In this document: positions 1-10,173 of the stretch, one piece after another | How positions within the stretch are numbered: the first letter of the stretch is position 1 | Layout of the letters: the number at the start of each line of letters is the position of its first letter | Assembly (NCBI GenBank): GCA_020248915.1 | Contig: JADCGP010000023.1 | Coordinates: 20,970 to 84,969, forward strand | Reading direction: 5' to 3' | From: Rubrivivax sp. | Lineage (GTDB): Bacteria > Pseudomonadota > Gammaproteobacteria > Burkholderiales > Burkholderiaceae_C | DNA: 64,000 nucleotides | The notes under the pieces: model-generated | Told to the model about the DNA's origin: nothing | Database searches by the model: none | What the model saw: the letters and a program-made list of their open reading frames with translations, nothing else | Made by a program: the position numbers and the translations under genes

Positions 1-951
1 GCGCTGCTGGTGAGCGCCGGCGTCGGCGTGCCGATGGAGCAGGCGGTGGGCGCCTTCGTCGCCTGCGCGGCCCTGGTCACGCTGGCCGGGTTGACGGGCT
101 GGTTCGCGCACGTGATGGACCGCATACCACAGGCCCTGGCCGCGGCGCTGCTGGCCGGCGTGCTGGCGCGCTTCGCGTTCGACGCCTTCCTGTCGGCGCG
201 CACGGCGCTCGTGCTGGTGCTGGCGATGTCGTGCGTGTACCTGGTGGGCCGTCGCGCCTGGCCCCGCTATGCGGTGCCGGCAGTGCTGGCGGCGGGCGTG
301 GCCGTCGCGGCCGCGCAGGGGCGGATCGACCTGTCGGGCGTGGCCTGGGGCTGGGCCGTGCCGGTCTACACGGCGCCGGCCTTCAGCCTGTCGGCGCTGG
401 TGGGCGTGGCGCTGCCCCTGTTCGTCGTCACGATGGCGTCGCAGAACCTGCCGGGCGTTGCGGCACAGCGCGCCGCCGGCTACGACACGCCGGTGTCGCC
501 GGCCATCGCGACGACCGGACTCGCCTCGCTCGTGCTCGCGCCCTTCGGCGGCTACGCACTGAACCTGGCGGCCATCACCGCGGCCATCTGCATGGGACGC
601 GAGGCGCACGAAGACCCGCGCCGGCGCTACGTGGCCGCGGTGTGTGCGGGCGGCTTCTACGCCGTGCTGGGTCTGCTGGGCGGCGCGGTGGTCGGCCTGC
701 TCGCGGCCCTGCCCAGGGAACTGGTGCTGGCCGTGGCGGGCCTGGCGCTGCTGGGCACGATCGGCAGCGCGCTGGCCGCGGCGATGAAGGACGAGGGCTC
801 GCGCGAGGCGGCGACGATCACCTTCCTCGTCACCGCCAGCGGGCTGACGCTCGGCGGCGTGGGCGCAGCGTTCTGGGGCGTGGTGGCGGGCGCCGCGGCG
901 CTCGGCGTGGCGCGTTGGCGGCGCGGCGCCGGCGCGGGCGGCGCAGGCTGA
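1..951 (+). CDS. benE: BenE-family benzoate/H+ symporter (3' part)
   Basis: The C-terminal ~316 codons of an inner-membrane proton symporter for benzoate or a related aromatic acid; BenE proteins are normally about 400 residues. The reading frame is open from base 1, so the 5' end lies outside the window and the GTG at 10 is not the real start. The visible part is almost entirely hydrophobic helices. It contains the loop LPLFVVTMASQNLPG, a hallmark of the BenE family, followed by a second block of membrane spans. The stop is at 949-951 and a hairpin follows. The gene converges on the minus-strand gene at 998-1405. No benzoate-degradation genes are visible on this side, so the substrate is inferred from family alone. 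Confidence 0.85.
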   Translation, partial: ALLVSAGVGVPMEQAVGAFVACAALVTLAGLTGWFAHVMDRIPQALAAALLAGVLARFAFDAFLSARTALVLVLAMSCVYLVGRRAWPRYAVPAVLAAGVAVAAAQGRIDLSGVAWGWAVPVYTAPAFSLSALVGVALPLFVVTMASQNLPGVAAQRAAGYDTPVSPAIATTGLASLVLAPFGGYALNLAAITAAICMGREAHEDPRRRYVAAVCAGGFYAVLGLLGGAVVGLLAALPRELVLAVAGLALLGTIGSALAAAMKDEGSREAATITFLVTASGLTLGGVGAAFWGVVAGAAALGVARWRRGAGAGGAG

Positions 952-957
952 GCGCGG

Positions 958-980
958 GCCAGGGCCGGGCGGCCCCTGGC
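958..980. terminator. Hairpin between convergent genes
   Basis: GCCAGGG (958-964) pairs perfectly with CCCTGGC (974-980) around a 9-base loop, directly after the benE stop and just before the end of the convergent gene at 998. It could serve both strands. There is no clear T-run, so it is a structural candidate only. Confidence 0.4.
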
Positions 981-997
981 GCCGCTTGTCGCGGCGC

Positions 998-1405
998 TCA
1001 GTCCGCCAGCGGCACGTGCAACGAGTGGACCACGCCGTCGTCGCGCACCTCGTAGTGGTTCGCGCCGTCGACGAAGATGCGGTAGCAGTCCCACTGTTCC
1101 ACGCCCAGGCTGCGGAAGCAGCTGTGCGTGCCCGTCACCTTCCACTCCTTCTTCCAGGGCCCCTTGTAGTGCGGGCCCCAGACGACGTCGCCGTAGACGA
1201 TGCGCTGCAGCGGGTCCCAGGTCGACGTGCCGTAGGCCTCGAACCCGGTGTCGTGGACGGTGAAGCGGAAGCTGCGGCCGGCGAGCAGCTTGACGATGGT
1301 GTCGGTGCCGGTGATCGGCGTTGCCGTCGGCGGGACGACAGGCTGTGCGACGACCGCGTGCGCGCCCAGCGCAGCGGCGACGGCGGCGAGGGCTCTGGGC
1401 TTCAT
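998..1405 (-). CDS. Small secreted protein of unknown function
   Basis: A 135-residue protein with an N-terminal Sec-type signal (MKPRALAAVAAALGAHAVVAQ), so the mature part is probably periplasmic. The mature domain of about 110 residues is rich in Trp, Tyr and Gly and has two cysteines (in HSCFRS and DCYRIF) that could form a disulfide. No enzyme motif is recognised and no function is assigned. It is a stand-alone gene, convergent with benE and separated by about 130 bases from the operon at 1539-4019. The ATG start is chosen because it places the signal peptide at the N-terminus. Confidence 0.7.
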   Translation of the reverse strand: MKPRALAAVAAALGAHAVVAQPVVPPTATPITGTDTIVKLLAGRSFRFTVHDTGFEAYGTSTWDPLQRIVYGDVVWGPHYKGPWKKEWKVTGTHSCFRSLGVEQWDCYRIFVDGANHYEVRDDGVVHSLHVPLAD

Positions 1406-1538
1406 CTCGTGCCTCCTCGCGGCCGAGGGACGGCACCGAGGGCGCGTCTTCTGCCGGCCGCGCAGCTTCCTTCTACGCCCGCCGTCGCGCCGACGCGTTG
1501 CGCAGGCGCAATCCGGCGGCAGCCTCGCGCCCGACCGC

Positions 1539-2168
1539 TCAGCCGCGCACGACCCCCGGCCGCGGCGCGCCGGCCGCGGCCCACGCCGGGCCGTCGAACC
1601 AGCCGTCGCCGGCCAGCGCCGCGCGCAGCATCGGCAGCGCGTCCAGGCCCCAGAACAGGCGCCCGCCGAGTTCGAAGGTCGGCACGCCGAACACGCCGCG
1701 CGCGACGGCCTCCTCGGTGGCCGCGCGCAGCTCGCGCTTGACGTCCTCGCCGGCAGGATCGCGCGCCGGCGCGAGCTCGGCGGCCAGCGCCGCCAGCCGC
1801 GCCGGGTCGGTGGCCGAAGCGCCGCCGCCGCGCCACGCGTGGTGCAGCACCGCCTCCACGACGCGCCGATTGGGCCCGCAGGCCAGGGCCAGGCGCAGCA
1901 GCGGCAGCGGGTTGTAGGGGTGCTCGGCCGGCACCTCGATCGGGCAGCCCTGCTCGTGCGCGAGCCACTGCACGTGGCGGAAGGTCCACTGCCGCTTGGG
2001 CTCGATCTCCGCCGGACCCTTCTGCCCCCAGTGCGCCAGCAGGCCGGCGAACAGCACCGGCCGGTAGCGCACCTCGTGGCTCAGGCCCTCGAGCGCCTGC
2101 GGCAGCCGCTCGAAGGCCAGGTAGGCGAAGGGCGAGACCGGGTCGAACCAGAAGTCGATGCGCTTCAT
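1539..2168 (-). CDS. DsbA-family / 2-hydroxychromene-2-carboxylate isomerase-like protein
   Basis: A 209-residue thioredoxin-fold protein of the HCCA-isomerase/DsbA family. The N-terminus reads IDFWFDPVSPFAYLA, where the usual CxxC is replaced by SPFA, as in glutathione-dependent isomerases rather than disulfide oxidases. A helical insertion follows. The C-terminal part carries GVFGVPTFELGGRLFWG, with the cis-proline loop VPT typical of the fold. The start ATG overlaps the stop of the upstream DUF1289 gene (2165-2168), which fixes the start and implies coupling. A second protein of the same family lies at 14222-14845. The substrate cannot be told from sequence. Confidence 0.8.
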   Translation of the reverse strand: MKRIDFWFDPVSPFAYLAFERLPQALEGLSHEVRYRPVLFAGLLAHWGQKGPAEIEPKRQWTFRHVQWLAHEQGCPIEVPAEHPYNPLPLLRLALACGPNRRVVEAVLHHAWRGGGASATDPARLAALAAELAPARDPAGEDVKRELRAATEEAVARGVFGVPTFELGGRLFWGLDALPMLRAALAGDGWFDGPAWAAAGAPRPGVVRG

Positions 2169-2380
2169 GCGTCGGGCCCCTGGCCGGCCGCGAGGCGCAA
2201 CCGCCTGCGCTCGGCGCGGCGCCGGCCGAGCGCGAGCCACACGTCGCGCTTCTCGGCGTCGTCCAGCAGCGACCAAGCCGCGATCTCGTCGAGCGTGCGC
2301 AGGCAGCCGGCGCACCAGCCCGTGTGCTCGTCCATCCGGCACACGCCGATGCAGGGGCTCGGGACGGGGGCGTCGGTCAT
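2165..2380 (-). CDS. DUF1289 domain protein
   Basis: A 71-residue cytoplasmic protein with the DUF1289 pattern: PSPCIGVCRMDEHTGWCAGC carries four cysteines in CxxxC and CxGC spacing, followed by a helical EIAAWSLLDDAEKRDVW block. The cysteines look like a small metal-binding knuckle, though no function is established. It lies between the YbaK-like gene (29 bases upstream) and the DsbA-like gene, which it overlaps by 4 bases. All four genes from 4019 down to 1539 therefore look like one operon with HMG-CoA lyase. Confidence 0.8.
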   Translation of the reverse strand: MTDAPVPSPCIGVCRMDEHTGWCAGCLRTLDEIAAWSLLDDAEKRDVWLALGRRRAERRRLRLAAGQGPDA

Positions 2381-2409
2381 CGCAGTGCGGTGGCGGACAC
2401 GGGCGAGGC

Positions 2410-3075
2410 TCAGCCCGCCGGCGCCGCGGGCCGGGGCAGGTCAGCCGCAGGCGGCAGCGGGGCCGCGTTGGCCGCAACCGCCGCATCCGCCGGGGCCGGT
2501 GGCTGCGTCACGTCGGCCACCGGTGCGCCGGTCAGGCCCTCGAGGTCGGCCGGGTGCAGCCGGAAGACACCGTTCGGGTGCCCCGCCGCGGCCCAGATCT
2601 CGTCGAAGCGGAACAGCTCGCGGTCGATCAGCGTGACCGGTTCGGTGGCGTGCGCCAGCGGCGCCACGCCGCCGATCGAGAAGCCCGTGCGCGCCTTGAC
2701 GAAGGCGGCATCGGCCCGCGCCAGCGCGCCGGTGCGGGCGGCCACGCGCTGCTCGTCGACGCGGCGGTCGCCGCTGGCGATGACGAGCACGGGGCGGTCG
2801 TCGGCCACGCGGCGGAAGATCACGCTCTTGGCGATCTGCCCGACCGCGACGCCCAGCGCCTCGGCCGCCTGCTGCGACGTGCGCACCGCGCCGGGCAGCC
2901 ACCGCGGCACGTGCGGATGGCCGCGCACGGCCAGCGCCTGCGTCACGCGCTCGAAGCCCTCGTTGGACGGGGCCGGTGCAGCCGTGGCGGCGGCTGTGCC
3001 GCCCTTGCCCGAGGTGCCCGCTGCAGGCGTGTTGCCCACTGTCGCGGCCGCCGTGCCGCCGGCCCCGGTGCTCAT
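2410..3075 (-). CDS. YbaK/EbsC-type aminoacyl-tRNA deacylase
   Basis: A 221-residue protein with a YbaK/prolyl-tRNA-editing domain spanning about residues 45-190. Family members hydrolyse mischarged Cys-tRNA(Pro) or similar aminoacyl-tRNAs in trans. Visible family features are the AKSVIFR strand, VASGDRRVD, the FSIGGVAPLAH glycine loop and the C-terminal VFRLHPADL. The first ~40 residues and the last ~25 are low-complexity Ala/Gly/Pro/Thr tails outside the domain. The start ATG overlaps the stop of the HMG-CoA lyase gene (3072-3075). tRNA specificity is unknown. Confidence 0.82.
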   Translation of the reverse strand: MSTGAGGTAAATVGNTPAAGTSGKGGTAAATAAPAPSNEGFERVTQALAVRGHPHVPRWLPGAVRTSQQAAEALGVAVGQIAKSVIFRRVADDRPVLVIASGDRRVDEQRVAARTGALARADAAFVKARTGFSIGGVAPLAHATEPVTLIDRELFRFDEIWAAAGHPNGVFRLHPADLEGLTGAPVADVTQPPAPADAAVAANAAPLPPAADLPRPAAPAG

Positions 3076-4019
3076 GTCGTGGCCCCGGCCACCTGGGCGC
3101 CGCGGCGGGCCAGCAGCGCGCGGCCGGCGCGTGACGCCGGCGGGCGGCCCAGCACGCCGCAGACGAAGGCCCCGGCATCGACCAGCGCGTCGAGGTCGAT
3201 GCCGGTGTCGATGTCCATGCCGCGCAGCATGAACACCACGTCCTCGGTGGCCACGTTGCCGGTGGCGCCGCGGGCGTAGGGGCAGCCACCCAGGCCGGCC
3301 ACGCTGGCGTCGAAGACGTGGATGCCCATCTGCAGGCAGGCGTGGATGTTGGCCAGCGCCTGGCCGTAGGTGTCGTGGAAGTGCCCGCTCACCTCGGCGA
3401 GCGGAAAGTGGCGCAGCGCGCGCTCCATCGCTGCCTGCACGCGACGCGGCGTGCCCACGCCGATGGTGTCGGCGATGCCGCAGTGGTCGACGCCGATGTC
3501 CTTCATCCGCCGCACGACGTGCTCGACCTCGTCCGGCGTCACCTCGCCCTGGTACGGGCAGCCGAGCGCGCAGGAGATCGCGGCGCGCACCCGCAGCCCG
3601 GCCTCGTGCGCGGCCGCCACCACCGGGCGGAAGCGCTCGACGCTCTCGTCGATGCCGCAGTTGATGTTGCGCCGGCTGAAGGCCTCGCTGGCGGCCCCGA
3701 ACACCACCACCTCGTCGGGCCGGGCGGCGGGGTTGGCCAGCGCGGCCTCGAGGCCCTTCAGGTTGGGCGTCAGAACCGAGTAGCGCACACCGGCCGCGCG
3801 CTGCGGCGCGGCCAGCACGGCAGACAGCACCTCGGCGGCATCGGCCAGCTGCGGCACCCACTTCGGGCTGACGAAGCTCGTGACCTCGATGCTGCGGCAG
3901 CCCGCGGCCTGCAGCCGGCGCACGAGCTCGACCTTGTCGGCCGCCGCGATGGGCTGCGCCTCGTTCTGCAGGCCGTCGCGCGGGCCGACTTCGACCAGGG
4001 TGACGTGGGTGGGCAGCAT
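3072..4019 (-). CDS. liuE: Hydroxymethylglutaryl-CoA lyase
   Basis: A 315-residue enzyme that cleaves HMG-CoA to acetoacetate and acetyl-CoA, the last step of leucine degradation. The TIM-barrel HMGL-like domain covers most of the length. Motifs are VEVGPRDGLQNE at the N-terminus, SGHFHDTYG with metal-binding histidines, and the lyase signature VAGLGGCPYA with the active-site cysteine. It is first in a minus-strand operon with the YbaK, DUF1289 and DsbA-like genes. The carboxylase and hydratase of the same pathway lie at 6228-13731, separated by a protease gene, so the pathway is clustered but split. The alternative symbol mvaB is used in some species. Confidence 0.92.
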   Translation of the reverse strand: MLPTHVTLVEVGPRDGLQNEAQPIAAADKVELVRRLQAAGCRSIEVTSFVSPKWVPQLADAAEVLSAVLAAPQRAAGVRYSVLTPNLKGLEAALANPAARPDEVVVFGAASEAFSRRNINCGIDESVERFRPVVAAAHEAGLRVRAAISCALGCPYQGEVTPDEVEHVVRRMKDIGVDHCGIADTIGVGTPRRVQAAMERALRHFPLAEVSGHFHDTYGQALANIHACLQMGIHVFDASVAGLGGCPYARGATGNVATEDVVFMLRGMDIDTGIDLDALVDAGAFVCGVLGRPPASRAGRALLARRGAQVAGATT

Positions 4020-4112
4020 GGCGGCTCGGGGGACGAGCCCGCACTATACGGGCGCGGCCCCGGCACCACGGTCCATGCGGTCGATGGCCCGCACGGCGGC
4101 GGCGCGGCGCCG

Positions 4113-5960
4113 CTACGGCGCCGGCGCCAGGCCGAGCAGCTCGGCGCTGCGGCGCGGGTGGACGAGGTTGACGCGGCCGCGCCGCTCGGCGCCCTGCAGG
4201 ATCGCGTCGCGCACCTGCGCCACCGTCAGCGCCGGGTTCAGCGCGAACAGCTTGGCGGCCAGGTTGGCCACCTGCGGGCTGGCCATGCTGGTGCCGCTGG
4301 CCTTCATGCGGTCGCCGCCGGGCAGCACGCTCTCGACCTCGAAGCCGTTGGCGTGCAGCACCACCGTCTTGCCGAAGGTGGAGAAGCTGGTCTCCTCGCC
4401 GGACCGATCCACCGCGCCGACCGTCAGCAGGTTGGGCAGCTGCAGCCCGGCCGGTATGTACTCGTCGAAGTCGGCACTGTTGTCCTCGTTGCCCGAGGCG
4501 GCGACGAACAGGATCTCGGGTGCCGACGCGATGGCCGCGCGCAGCGCCTCGCGCTCGACGGCGAACAGCCGGCGCGCGATCTGCTTGCGCTCTTCCGCGG
4601 TGGCGCCGACGTTATGCCAGGCCAGCATCTCCTCGTAGGCGCCGGCGCCGTAGCGCCAGCTCATGTTCACCACGCGCAGCTTCTGCGCCTGGAAGGCGCG
4701 CACGATCTGCGCGTAGGCAGCGGCCGTGCGGCGCGACAGCTCCTCGCCCGGCTGCACCGGCTCGCTGCGGTGCTCCCACAGCATCGAGGCGGTGAACACG
4801 CGTGCGAACGGGTTGCCCTCGACGGCGATGCCGGCCACGTGGGTGCCGTGGATGTAGTAGCCGGCCAGGGCAAGGTCTTCCTGGAAGGCCTTGGCCTGGT
4901 CGGGGCGCAGCGAGGCCACCGTCTGCTTGAGGCGGCGTGCGTCCTCGGTGTCGAGCGCCGCCCGCAGGTCCATCGCACCCTTCACGGTCTGGCGCAGCTG
5001 CGGCCAGCGCGACTCGGCTTCGCCCAGCGGCCGCAGCAGCGCGGTCGCCGGCCGCATCTCGCGGTCGAAGGCGATGCCGCGGCCGGGCGTGGGCTTGAAC
5101 AGCGACAGGTCGACGCCCGAGTCCCAGATGCCGATCCCCACCTCGCCGGCCTTCGCGCCGGCCGGGATGGCGAACTGCCGCGACGTCCAGACGTCGGGCC
5201 TGGCTGCCACGGGCGCGTGGCGGTCGATCACCGCCTGCAGGCCCGCGACGACCTCGGCGCGCACCGGTGCCAGCAGCTCGTTCTGCACGCGCGCGCCGAT
5301 GATCGAGCCGACCATGCCCTCGGGCACGTCGAGCTGCATGTTGCGGGCCATCACGTCCACCTGCTGCTCGAACGCGCCCTGCACCAGCGCCGGGTTCAGC
5401 AACTCGAACTGGCTCTTGCTGCGCTTCACGCCTTCGGCCACGTCGGCCCACTCGAGCGCGCCGAAGCGCTTCTCGACCTCGGCGCGCACCCAGGCGGCGT
5501 CGCGCCTGGCGAGCTGCTGCTCGGCCACGATCGATGCCAGCACGCCGGAGGTGGCGCGCGGGCCGGGCTTGTCCTGCAGGCTGCGCAGGCGCTCCACCAG
5601 GGCCGGCACGGCGGTCCAGTCGCCGCGGAACTGGGCCAGCGACAGCAGCGTGCCGTGGTACTCCCGCAGCGTGGCCGCGTCCTGGATGTCGAAGCGCTCG
5701 AGATCCGCGCGCAGGTTCTTCTCCAGGGCGTCGGCCAGCGGCAGTAGGGCGTCGCGCGGGCCGGCGAGGTACTCGCTGGGCAGGCGCTGGAGCCTGATGC
5801 TGCGGCGGGGCAGTTGCTCGGCGCGGGTGACGATGGTCCGTTCGGCGGACGACGGGGCGGTGGGGGCGGGCGTGGGCATGGGTGGGCTCTGGGCAGCAAT
5901 GACCTGGGCCGCCAGCAGCAAGGCGGGGGCGACGGCGACGGCAACGGCAATGGGCTTCAT
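4113..5960 (-). CDS. Exported subtilisin-like (S8) serine protease
   Basis: A 615-residue secreted peptidase. Residues 1-23 form a Sec signal peptide. Residues ~40-270 are a helical N-terminal region without a recognised domain, possibly a propeptide. The S8 catalytic domain follows, with Asp in GIWDSGVDL (about residue 280), His in HGTHVAGIA (about 370), the oxyanion Asn in AASGNEDN, and Ser in SGTSMASPQ (about 558). The ~90 residues between Asp and His are more than usual. The ATG at 5960 has an AAGGA Shine-Dalgarno 6 bases upstream, so longer versions of the frame were rejected. Substrate is unknown. Confidence 0.88.
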   Translation of the reverse strand: MKPIAVAVAVAPALLLAAQVIAAQSPPMPTPAPTAPSSAERTIVTRAEQLPRRSIRLQRLPSEYLAGPRDALLPLADALEKNLRADLERFDIQDAATLREYHGTLLSLAQFRGDWTAVPALVERLRSLQDKPGPRATSGVLASIVAEQQLARRDAAWVRAEVEKRFGALEWADVAEGVKRSKSQFELLNPALVQGAFEQQVDVMARNMQLDVPEGMVGSIIGARVQNELLAPVRAEVVAGLQAVIDRHAPVAARPDVWTSRQFAIPAGAKAGEVGIGIWDSGVDLSLFKPTPGRGIAFDREMRPATALLRPLGEAESRWPQLRQTVKGAMDLRAALDTEDARRLKQTVASLRPDQAKAFQEDLALAGYYIHGTHVAGIAVEGNPFARVFTASMLWEHRSEPVQPGEELSRRTAAAYAQIVRAFQAQKLRVVNMSWRYGAGAYEEMLAWHNVGATAEERKQIARRLFAVEREALRAAIASAPEILFVAASGNEDNSADFDEYIPAGLQLPNLLTVGAVDRSGEETSFSTFGKTVVLHANGFEVESVLPGGDRMKASGTSMASPQVANLAAKLFALNPALTVAQVRDAILQGAERRGRVNLVHPRRSAELLGLAPAP

Positions 5961-5995
5961 AGCGGGTCCTTCGGTGGGCACGGGTTGCCGGCACG

Positions 5996-6028
5996 CGGCT
6001 CGCATGCGGCTCGCATGCGGCTCGCATG
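5996..6028. repeat. Three tandem copies of an 11-bp unit
   Basis: The unit CGGCTCGCATG occurs three times without a mismatch, followed by a diverged copy ending in GGCATG. It lies 36 bases upstream of the protease start in the 267-base gap between the protease and mccA, close to where the protease promoter should be. Nothing else recognisable was seen in this gap. Confidence 0.8.
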
Positions 6029-6227
6029 CGACTGGCACGTGGCCGGCATGCCGCAATGTGTCAGGCCTGCGCCGCCTCCGCCGGGGCGATGCGACGAACG
6101 GAGGCCGGCGGGGCACGAGCGGCGCGTCCGCACGGACCAGCGCGCGCCCGCCCGAACCGGAGCGCGCCGCCCGCGGCGTGCACCCGCCAGCCGGGGCCCG
6201 GCCCCCGGGCCGGTGCCGCCGCGCTCG

Positions 6228-8246
<2,019 letters not shown>

Positions 8247-8272
8247 CGTCGTCTCCAGGCGGCCCGTTCGCC

Positions 8273-9565
8273 TCAGGGCGTCCACACCACGTCGTTGTCC
8301 ACCGCGTACGGCCTGCAGCGCTGGCCGTCGCGCCACTGGCAGCGCCCGAGCGCGCGGCCGAGCGCCCAGTCGCCGCTGGCCCACGACACCGCGCCGTTGG
8401 GCGCGATGACGAAGGCGCGCGGCACGGGCGCCTGCAGGAACGCGCGGTAGAACTGCTCGCGCCGCTGCGCCGTGACGGGCACCTTGTCGATCTCGTCCAC
8501 GCGCGCGAAGCCGCTGGCCGGCGGCCGCGGCACCAGGCCGCTCTGCGTGAAGCCGGCGCGCGCGAGGAAGGCCTCGGCCAGCGGCACCCAGCGGTCCATG
8601 TCGGCGCCGAGGCCGTCGTGGCCGTCGACCGGCCGCGGCGGCGCGGCTGCGGTCGCGGCGGTCGCAGCGGTCGCGCCGGAGGCCGGCACCGGCCACGGGC
8701 CGAGGTGCTGGAACTCGATCCGGCCTCCGCCCTCCTTCCAGGCCTCGGCCCAGCGGCGCGGGACCTGCTCGCCCCAGTAACGGTCGTGCGTCCAGTACAG
8801 CCACAGCGTGGGCGCCGGCGCGGTGGCGGCCTGCGTGCGCCACAGGCGCTCGAGCGATGCCGGGCCGCACGGGTTGCCGGGGCGGCCGTCGGGATCGCCG
8901 CCCGAGCCGCCGGCGACGTTGATCGCCGCCACCAGCCCCGGCGGGTTGCGCGACGCGACGGCCAGCGTCGTCAGGCCGCCCACCGAGACGCCGAGCTTGA
9001 TCCAGCGCGTGGCGTCGATGTCGGGCTGCGCGCGCGCGTGCGCCAGCGCCGCCAGCACCTGGTCGGACGCCGCCCGCGCCATCGGCTCGTAGCGCTTGGC
9101 GCTGCACGGGCCGCTGTCCTCGGGGTCGAACTCGCCGTAGGTGTCGCCGTAGCCCACGCGCGTGGGCACGACGACCGCGAAGCCCTTGGCGACCAGCCAG
9201 CGCGCCTGCGTCTCGAAGCGCTGCCGGCCCTGCTCGGCACGGCGCTCGTTCGGGCCGCGGCCGTGGCTGAAGACGGCCAGCGGGAACGGCCCCGGGCCCG
9301 GGGGCCGGAACAGGGTGAGCGCGATCGAGCGCGTCTCCTCCCGCCCGTACATGTCCTTGACGGTCACGTCGATGCGGCGCACTTCCTCGCGCAGGTCGGC
9401 GGCCAGGCGGTCCTCGGGCAGCGGCTGCGCCGGCGCGGCAGCCGCCGCCAGCGCGAGCAGCAGCGCCGCGGCGCGGCGGTGCCCCGCACCCGTCCGCGGC
9501 GGGCGCGCGCGTCGGGGCGTCGGTGCCCCTTCCGGCGGCGGATGTGCCTCCACGAGCCGCGTCAT
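8273..9565 (-). CDS. Secreted dienelactone-hydrolase-like alpha/beta hydrolase
   Basis: A 430-residue predicted serine hydrolase with a hydrophobic export signal at about residues 30-48, after an unusually long, Pro/Arg-rich N-terminus. The hydrolase fold shows FSHGRGPNE after strand 3 and the nucleophile elbow GVSVGGLTT. LYWTHDRYWGE probably carries a strand-7 acid. The C-terminal ~80 residues, ending near CQWRDGQRC, form an extra domain. An Ala/Thr-rich low-complexity insertion (GATAATAATAAA) sits at about residue 295. The start overlaps the stop of the DUF4126 gene (ATGA, 9562-9565). A periplasmic hydrolase is not part of known leucine catabolism, so its presence here is unexplained. Confidence 0.75.
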   Translation of the reverse strand: MTRLVEAHPPPEGAPTPRRARPPRTGAGHRRAAALLLALAAAAAPAQPLPEDRLAADLREEVRRIDVTVKDMYGREETRSIALTLFRPPGPGPFPLAVFSHGRGPNERRAEQGRQRFETQARWLVAKGFAVVVPTRVGYGDTYGEFDPEDSGPCSAKRYEPMARAASDQVLAALAHARAQPDIDATRWIKLGVSVGGLTTLAVASRNPPGLVAAINVAGGSGGDPDGRPGNPCGPASLERLWRTQAATAPAPTLWLYWTHDRYWGEQVPRRWAEAWKEGGGRIEFQHLGPWPVPASGATAATAATAAAPPRPVDGHDGLGADMDRWVPLAEAFLARAGFTQSGLVPRPPASGFARVDEIDKVPVTAQRREQFYRAFLQAPVPRAFVIAPNGAVSWASGDWALGRALGRCQWRDGQRCRPYAVDNDVVWTP

Positions 9566-10173
9566 GCCCGCGCCTCCTGCGTGCCGCCGCCTGCGAAGCG
9601 CCGCCACAGCCCGCGCAGGAAGCGGGACAGCACGACGATCAGCGCCAGCGCGACGGCGACCGCGACGCCGAGCGCCGGCCAGAACCACAGCGGGTGCGTC
9701 CAGGCCAGCCACAGCAGCGCGGGCACCGCGGCGTCGCCGGCCAGCGACAGGGCGATGTTGGACAACGGCTCCGGCGACGTGTTGACCGCCGCGCGCGTGG
9801 TGGCCTTGGCGGCGTGCGCCGTAGCCGCCAGCGTGCCGCCCATCAGTGCGGCCAGCAGCGCCCAGGTGGCCGAGTCGCCGCCGAACACGCCGGCGGCCAG
9901 CGCGGCGCCGGCGGGGATGCGGATGACGGTGTGCAGGGCGTCCCAGAGGGTGTCGACGCCGGGGATCTTGTCGGCGACGAACTCGATCGCGAAGAAGACG
10001 AAGCTCGCCGCCAGCACCAGCGGGTTCTGCAGGATGTGCAGGCCCGGCGGCAGCGCGATCCAGCCGAGGTAGCCCGCGGCGCCGGTGAGGAAGACCACCG
10101 CGTACAGGCGCAGGCCGCTCGCCCACCCGAGTGCGGCGGCGATGGCGACGAGCTGGGCCAGGTCGAGGTTCAT
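9562..10173 (-). CDS. DUF4126 membrane protein
   Basis: A 203-residue integral membrane protein with roughly five hydrophobic segments, beginning MNLDLAQLVAIAAALGWASG. The pattern GLRLYAVVFLTG near the N-terminus and the glycine-rich helices match DUF4126, a family of unknown function. It is translationally coupled on both sides: its start overlaps the stop of the hydratase gene (10170-10173) and its stop overlaps the start of the hydrolase. It is therefore embedded in the leucine-catabolic transcript without an obvious metabolic role. Confidence 0.78.
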   Translation of the reverse strand: MNLDLAQLVAIAAALGWASGLRLYAVVFLTGAAGYLGWIALPPGLHILQNPLVLAASFVFFAIEFVADKIPGVDTLWDALHTVIRIPAGAALAAGVFGGDSATWALLAALMGGTLAATAHAAKATTRAAVNTSPEPLSNIALSLAGDAAVPALLWLAWTHPLWFWPALGVAVAVALALIVVLSRFLRGLWRRFAGGGTQEARA

